DNA from: Phlegmacium glaucopus
Taxonomy: Eukaryota; Basidiomycota; Agaricomycetes; Agaricales; Cortinariaceae
Assembly: GCA_015039465.1 (NCBI GenBank)
Contig: MU130348.1
Span: 176,926-240,925, forward strand
Reading direction: 5' to 3'
DNA: 64,000 bases
Made by a program: the position numbers and the translations under genes. The first letter of the stretch is position 1. Each line of letters starts with the position of its first letter. Shown here piece after piece: positions 59,303-64,000 of the stretch. The notes below the pieces were generated by a model, which saw nothing but the letters and a program-made list of their open reading frames with translations, had not been told where the DNA came from and did no database searches.

Positions 59303-60720
59303 TCACATAAAATAGCTAGAACTAGATCTCGTGGATATGGCGTAAAAACTATGGTCAAGCGTGGGAAAGACTTGCAGATCAACGATGTCGATGAGGGTCA
59401 ACCAGTTGCAGCACCTCAGAACTCCCTCCACCCACTCACACTCACACTTGAGACCTCATGCCGACATTCACACTCATTCTCGCCTTCTCACACTCGCTGT
59501 CCGTGTCTGGCAGTGGCATTGTTCTATACCAGATTGATCATCACGAGTTAAGGTAAGCCCATAAGTTATCATTCGCGTTCTCGAGGAGTGATATATTTAT
59601 TTTATCTTAGTAACACCGGTACCATATTTGCCTCCGTCGCAATTTCCGCTTGCGCCGACCGTACTGTCTCTCGCCAATGATTCGCTACATTCACATTCAC
59701 TGGCTATGACTCGGAGTACCGCAACCATGACGATGCCACCTTGGATGCGGCAGGATTCGTGACCATTGCAGCAGACGACGAAGGAAAACAAGTAGGAGAC
59801 GACAAGGGCAGGAGAGATCAATCACCCACTAAACGCCCATGGAACACACATTGACAAAACTAACTCATTGTTTTAGTGGATTTAAGCCAGTTGGTGCCCG
59901 TTATTATCGATCTAGAACATCAACTGAGTAGGTATAGAGCAGGGGCTTCAGCGGTGCAGCGGAGCAGCGGAGAGGTTCAAATGAGGATTTGGGCACGCCG
60001 AGTGAATTATATTGGTATTCTGAATGTGTCTTTCTCACTCATTATCCGTTGATATCTAGCCATCCCATTCGGTTTCAGCTCTGTCATTTGGACCGATTCC
60101 GACGATTGATGATATCCCCTCCCGTCGTGAGATCAAATGGAATCATTAAAGTGTTGAGTTCTGGGTGAAGGCCAGACTCAGGGGTCAATAGTAAGTAAGC
60201 AATCCTTTGTTTCGCTTGGATTTCTCATCTCCGTTGAATCCTTAGTTATTTGCCTTTCATTTCGGGTGGACGCCATATTATACTCTGCCATGGCAATGAA
60301 ACTATCAAATTTGTCGAAGCGGTCATTGCCCATAGCCTCGATCCTCAGTCCTACCATTAAATTTCCGTCGCTGGTCACCATCCAACAATGCCCGTTTAAT
60401 TTGGCTGCGACTAACAACCAACCAACCAACATACTTTCTGAACTCGAGCATGCAACGCCATCAATAGTCCGCCCAGCGGTCAAGTAGAACTGCTGATCGA
60501 CGATGCATACATTCGATGGTACTGCTGGCTTTGTTGTGGACCTATGACAGTACGGGTAAGTGAAATATAGTTCAAGTCACTCCTATCGTACTCAACCCTT
60601 CATTCACTATCAATATTACCCCGGACTGTAGGCCGCCTTCCTCCCCTGACACAGCACTCCAATCACTCACCCAAAAACGCAACAAATGACCTTTAAATTC
60701 ATCATCGCACTCGGCTTGAT
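59303..60720. repeat. Block D, second copy
   Basis: Near-identical to 39214-40674 (same CACTCACA-rich stretch, same - strand NDRFDKFDSFIAMAEYN frame at about 60345-60285). Just downstream a + strand frame reads EFIGGATLDKFWTDGRKGYG (about 60750-60810). Its relation to the other blocks is unclear. Confidence 0.6.
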
Positions 60721-61305
60721 TCTATAGGTTCTAAAATTATCCAAGCCTGGAGTTCATTGGAGGGGCGACCTTGGATAAATTTTGGACAGATGGTCGGAAG
60801 GGATACGGATAGCGGGATCTCATAGAGGATGGAGGATAGAGGTGATGTGGGCCTTCGTACGAAGAATGGGTGCGTTTCTGCACACCAAATGTCCAGATAT
60901 ATGATCTCCAGTTGGAACTGATTTCTCAGCCCGAACTTGAACGATCTTAAAGGGAATTTATTACTTCCAGCCAATGTGAGTTGCTTGGCGATATTAAACT
61001 CACCAATCTATAGAAGAAACACTTCAAGACCAACAACTAGCCCACATGTATATCGGTTTTCACGTCTCGAAGACCGCAAACCCGCTAACTTATCTTTCAT
61101 ATTGCTGATGGCGATTAGCCACGTACCTCAAAGAAAACACCACTAAAATATGATGGTGGGTACTTAACGTATTGGCTTCGATTATTGAATATATCCACGG
61201 AATATTTGTCGTCAGATCCTTCATCATCAAAGTTTATTTAACGATCCAGTATTATGACTAATGATTCACAACCAATCTATCGAGGAATGTGGGTAGTATC
61301 CTGGT
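60721..61305. other. Segment equivalent to the second assembly gap
   Basis: By position this is the paralogue of the 434-N gap. It contains no recognised gene. From 61191 (ATCCACGGAATATTTGTCG) it aligns with 41109 onwards. Confidence 0.6.
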
Positions 61306-63340
61306 CTAGGAGTCAAATCCCGATCTCGTACCGCTAGCTGTACATAGAGTATATTCTAAAATGGCTATGGTTCGTGCTTGTAGCGTCAACTAAAAAAATA
61401 ATGTAAATCAGCCTTTTAACAACAAACGAAGAAAAACATACGTTGTTAGCCATCACGTTGACATTATCCGTCAAATCCTTCCACGTCCCACTAACATTTG
61501 TGAATCTGGCCTGACCACCCCACCCAACAAGACTGCTCTAGCCACATGAGTGACTTCGTCAGCGAAAACACTCAAACTCTCTGTCATTTCATTGACTATC
61601 TCTTCCAATTCCAAAATCTCTCCACGCCATCAACTTCAATCTTCTTCTTCATCAAATCACCGACGCCTATCCACCTAAGATACCTTCCATTCCAACTTCC
61701 AAACCGACCCGAGTGACTTTGTTAGCCAATGCGCTCAGCTGAGCAACCATGGAGTTCATAGTCATCTTCAAGTCAAGCATCTCCTTGAACATCAACATTG
61801 ACGAACTTCCCAAGGTCACCTAGGGCAATGGCTTTCGTAACTTCTGAGATGGATCGCACTTGATTGGCCAAATTCGAAGTATTTTTCTGTCGAAGATCAT
61901 CATAGAATAGGGATACAAAGATGGAATAAAGCGACATACGCTGACGTTCCTGGTCAAATCAACCCAGGCGCCCTGCACACCTTCGACTCTTGCTTGACCT
62001 CACAACATGCTCTGCATTCCGACTTCCAATGCTATCCTCGTCACTTCAGAAGCAAACGCTGACAACTGGTCCACCATGGAATTGACGGTTCCTACAAAGC
62101 ATGATAGTTGGAATAGTCCATAATCCAGTCAAGAAGAAAAGAATACCTTTCAATGTTGACATTTCACCTTGGACGGATATCTCGATCTTCTGGGTCAAAT
62201 CACCCCTAGCGACGGCGGTCGTGACAACTGTAATTGACCGTACTTGATCTGTAAGAGAGGAACACATTCGATTGCCCCTATCGAAAGAAAGGTTCTCATC
62301 AAGAGCGTCATGCAAAATAGAAACGCATACGTTCCGAACCAAATTCAACCACACTCCTTTCATGTCTGGTAAATGTGCTTGACCTCTTAGTTTGCCTGGT
62401 CTTCCGACTTCTAAAGTGACTCAAGTGACCTTCCACCACCAGCGCTCGTAATCTGAGAAAACAATCAGTACACATACAGAGAAAATATGACCGGAGCGAA
62501 CCTAACAACATTTCATTCACAGTATTCTTGAGATCTAGCATTTCATCGTGAGCATCCACTTCAATTTGTTTACTGAGATCTCCCAGTGAAACTCCCTTGG
62601 TCGCTTTCGCTATAGATGGTACAATAAAAATGTTAGTGGAGTATAAGTGTATAACAAGTACGTTGCGAACCTTGAGATGTTGGGTGGTTTGTTGCCAATT
62701 TGCTGACTACTGTTATCAATTCTCGTCGTGTGCCTTCGACGTTGAGAACGAGAGCTTGTCCGCCAAGTTTTCTGTTCAGTGGGATAAGCCAGATGTCGCT
62801 TGATCGATCGATGGGTACCTTCAGTTCTGACTTCTTCAGATACACGAGGCCCTTGAAAATTGTCCTTCTAGGAATGGTTTAGGACATGGATGAATGGAGC
62901 CAATAACGAATATACCATGGTATTGATGACGTCCTTGAGTTGAACCATGACCACACCCTCAACGGGGACCGTAATCTTTTGAATAAGAACGCCTCGTGCA
63001 ACAGCGTTGCGGACGCGAGCGACATCTTGGACCTGAGCGTTTAGTCTGGACTGATATAAGCGTATGTGGGGAGCATGAGGGGGTCAGAGACTGATCCTTC
63101 CGCAGGTGGGACAACGAGGATGGGCTAAAGTTGGAGGAGCTGAATTGTGACCAGGACCGTTGGCGGTGGGAGTATGATTGACAGCTGCGGCAGCGTGAGC
63201 CTAATAAGCGTTCACATTTCCGTAAGGGCGAGAAGACATATTATTGGAAGGATCGATGGACGATTGCAGACCATCGAGTTCTTCACCGGTCATGTGATCG
63301 CCTGGGAATACCTCGTCAAATTGAGGTACTTGGTCCTTGA
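61306..63340 (-). pseudogene. Class III histidine kinase HAMP-array fragment, copy 6
   Basis: The leader DEVFPGDHMTGEELDGLQSS (about 63325-63265) is well preserved. An in-frame TAG near 63200 (codon before AHAAAA-like residues; CAG in copy 5) breaks it. Downstream: ARVRNAVARGVLIQ region, GGQALVLNVEGTRREL (about 62765-62715), MKGVWLNLVRNV with SLTDQVRSITVVTTAVARG (about 62360-62205), GEMSTLKGI, then [14 protein letters not shown] (about 61500-61450). The end is [16 protein letters not shown] and the shared tail, TAG at 61308-61306. Very similar to copy 3, in line with the 20-kb duplication. Confidence 0.8.
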
Positions 63341-64000
63341 TTCCACTACTAGTACTGAATCTCCGTCGTTGGTGCTGTCCAAAGATATCTGGCAAACTGG
63401 CCACCACGACCAACTTATGTTTTCAACCTCATTCGCCCCTCAGATTAATCATACGTTTATTCAGACCTGGAGTTACAGGCGTGACCTTGGACGACTTGCA
63501 GAATAAACCGAAAAGGCAGAGGAAAGTCGGGTCTTACGGCGCATTGAGGTGAACGTGGGCTGCGAAGAGTAATAACGTAGCTTGCCAGTGACGCAGGTCC
63601 AAAGGTACTTAAGCTAATATCTCCTCCTGACCGCCCTCTATCATCTGACCGCTGAAAACGACCCTTTCCCGTACAAATAGGATATTACAAGTACTACGCG
63701 CCGGCTGGACTCTCCTACACACTCGGACCATTCTTCAGCTCATACCTGCAAGACGATTGTGCACTACATATACCCAGAAGATCGTAAACGAAAGGTTAGT
63801 TCAAGCGCACTTAGCACATATACAACAACTTACTACGTTCACATAGCAAGAACAGCCATATGAGCTTAGTAGATATTGCCTTCAATTCCCCTTCGAATAC
63901 TCAATTGAGTCAATACATTGTCTTCAGCATTCTCCCCTTATTCTTTTACGCTCCCCTATCGTATACCAAGTCATAAAAGGCCTTCTAAAGATGTTCGAGC
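63341..64000. repeat. Start of a further unit spacer, running off the window
   Basis: Matches 43270-44190 and 49500-50190 and ends within the word AAAGGCCTTCTAAAGATGTTCGAGC. A sixth 7TM copy is therefore expected about 1.1 kb beyond the window edge. Confidence 0.6.

Overview
The window looks like a stretch of a transposon-rich basidiomycete (probably Agaricomycete) nuclear genome. The evidence is many short GT-AG introns of about 45-60 bp, fragments of KDZ, Plavaka-like and HECT/integrase DNA transposons, a TET/JBP-like dioxygenase of the kind that accompanies KDZ elements, Nik1-type (class III) histidine-kinase HAMP repeats, and a mushroom-type seven-transmembrane (7TM) gene family. I see no rRNA, tRNA or CRISPR. 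There are two assembly gaps, at 17475-17574 and 40675-41108.

Layout. (1) 1-8.2 kb is a decayed KDZ-type neighbourhood: satellite DNA, a KDZ CxC2-like gene split by a solo LTR, a TET/JBP-like 2OG-Fe(II) dioxygenase with an in-frame stop just after its HxD motif, and two tandem-repeat arrays. (2) 8.2-14 kb holds a second solo LTR, degenerate open frames that look like transposon coding debris, a 19-bp minisatellite and a truncated third LTR. (3) From about 14.06 kb to the end runs a tandem array of a unit of about 6 kb. Each unit has a 7TM gene on the + strand and, on the - strand, a HAMP-repeat fragment of a class III histidine kinase. There are five 7TM copies (starting at 20323, 37453, 45273, 51282 and 58080) and six kinase fragments. 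Copies 3, 4 and 5 of the 7TM gene read through as six-exon genes of 313, 316 and 311 residues. Copies 1 and 2 are broken by transposon insertions and frameshifts.

The largest single event is a 13,689-bp insertion at 21135-34823 with a perfect 6-bp target duplication (GGCGGG), sitting in exon 5 of 7TM copy 1. Its ends are inverted and lined with inverted arrays of a TTTCAACTTC-type repeat. It carries an apparently intact four-exon DDE integrase gene (525 residues) and a multi-exon HECT-type ubiquitin-ligase gene with one in-frame stop. It also carries older, CpG-poor cargo: an Argonaute gene fragment (N domain to PAZ), a Plavaka-like transposase tail, a solo LTR and a MITE.

How the parts relate. 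The 7TM copies are nearly identical in introns and in most transmembrane segments but differ in the two loops predicted to be extracellular, which suggests receptor diversification. The histidine-kinase fragments all stop at the same place, in a short shared foreign tail with no kinase domain, so the truncation came before the amplification. Several MITEs with 7-8 bp target duplications and one large internal deletion have since reshaped individual units. Most of the rest is repeat debris or spacer in which I find no convincing gene.
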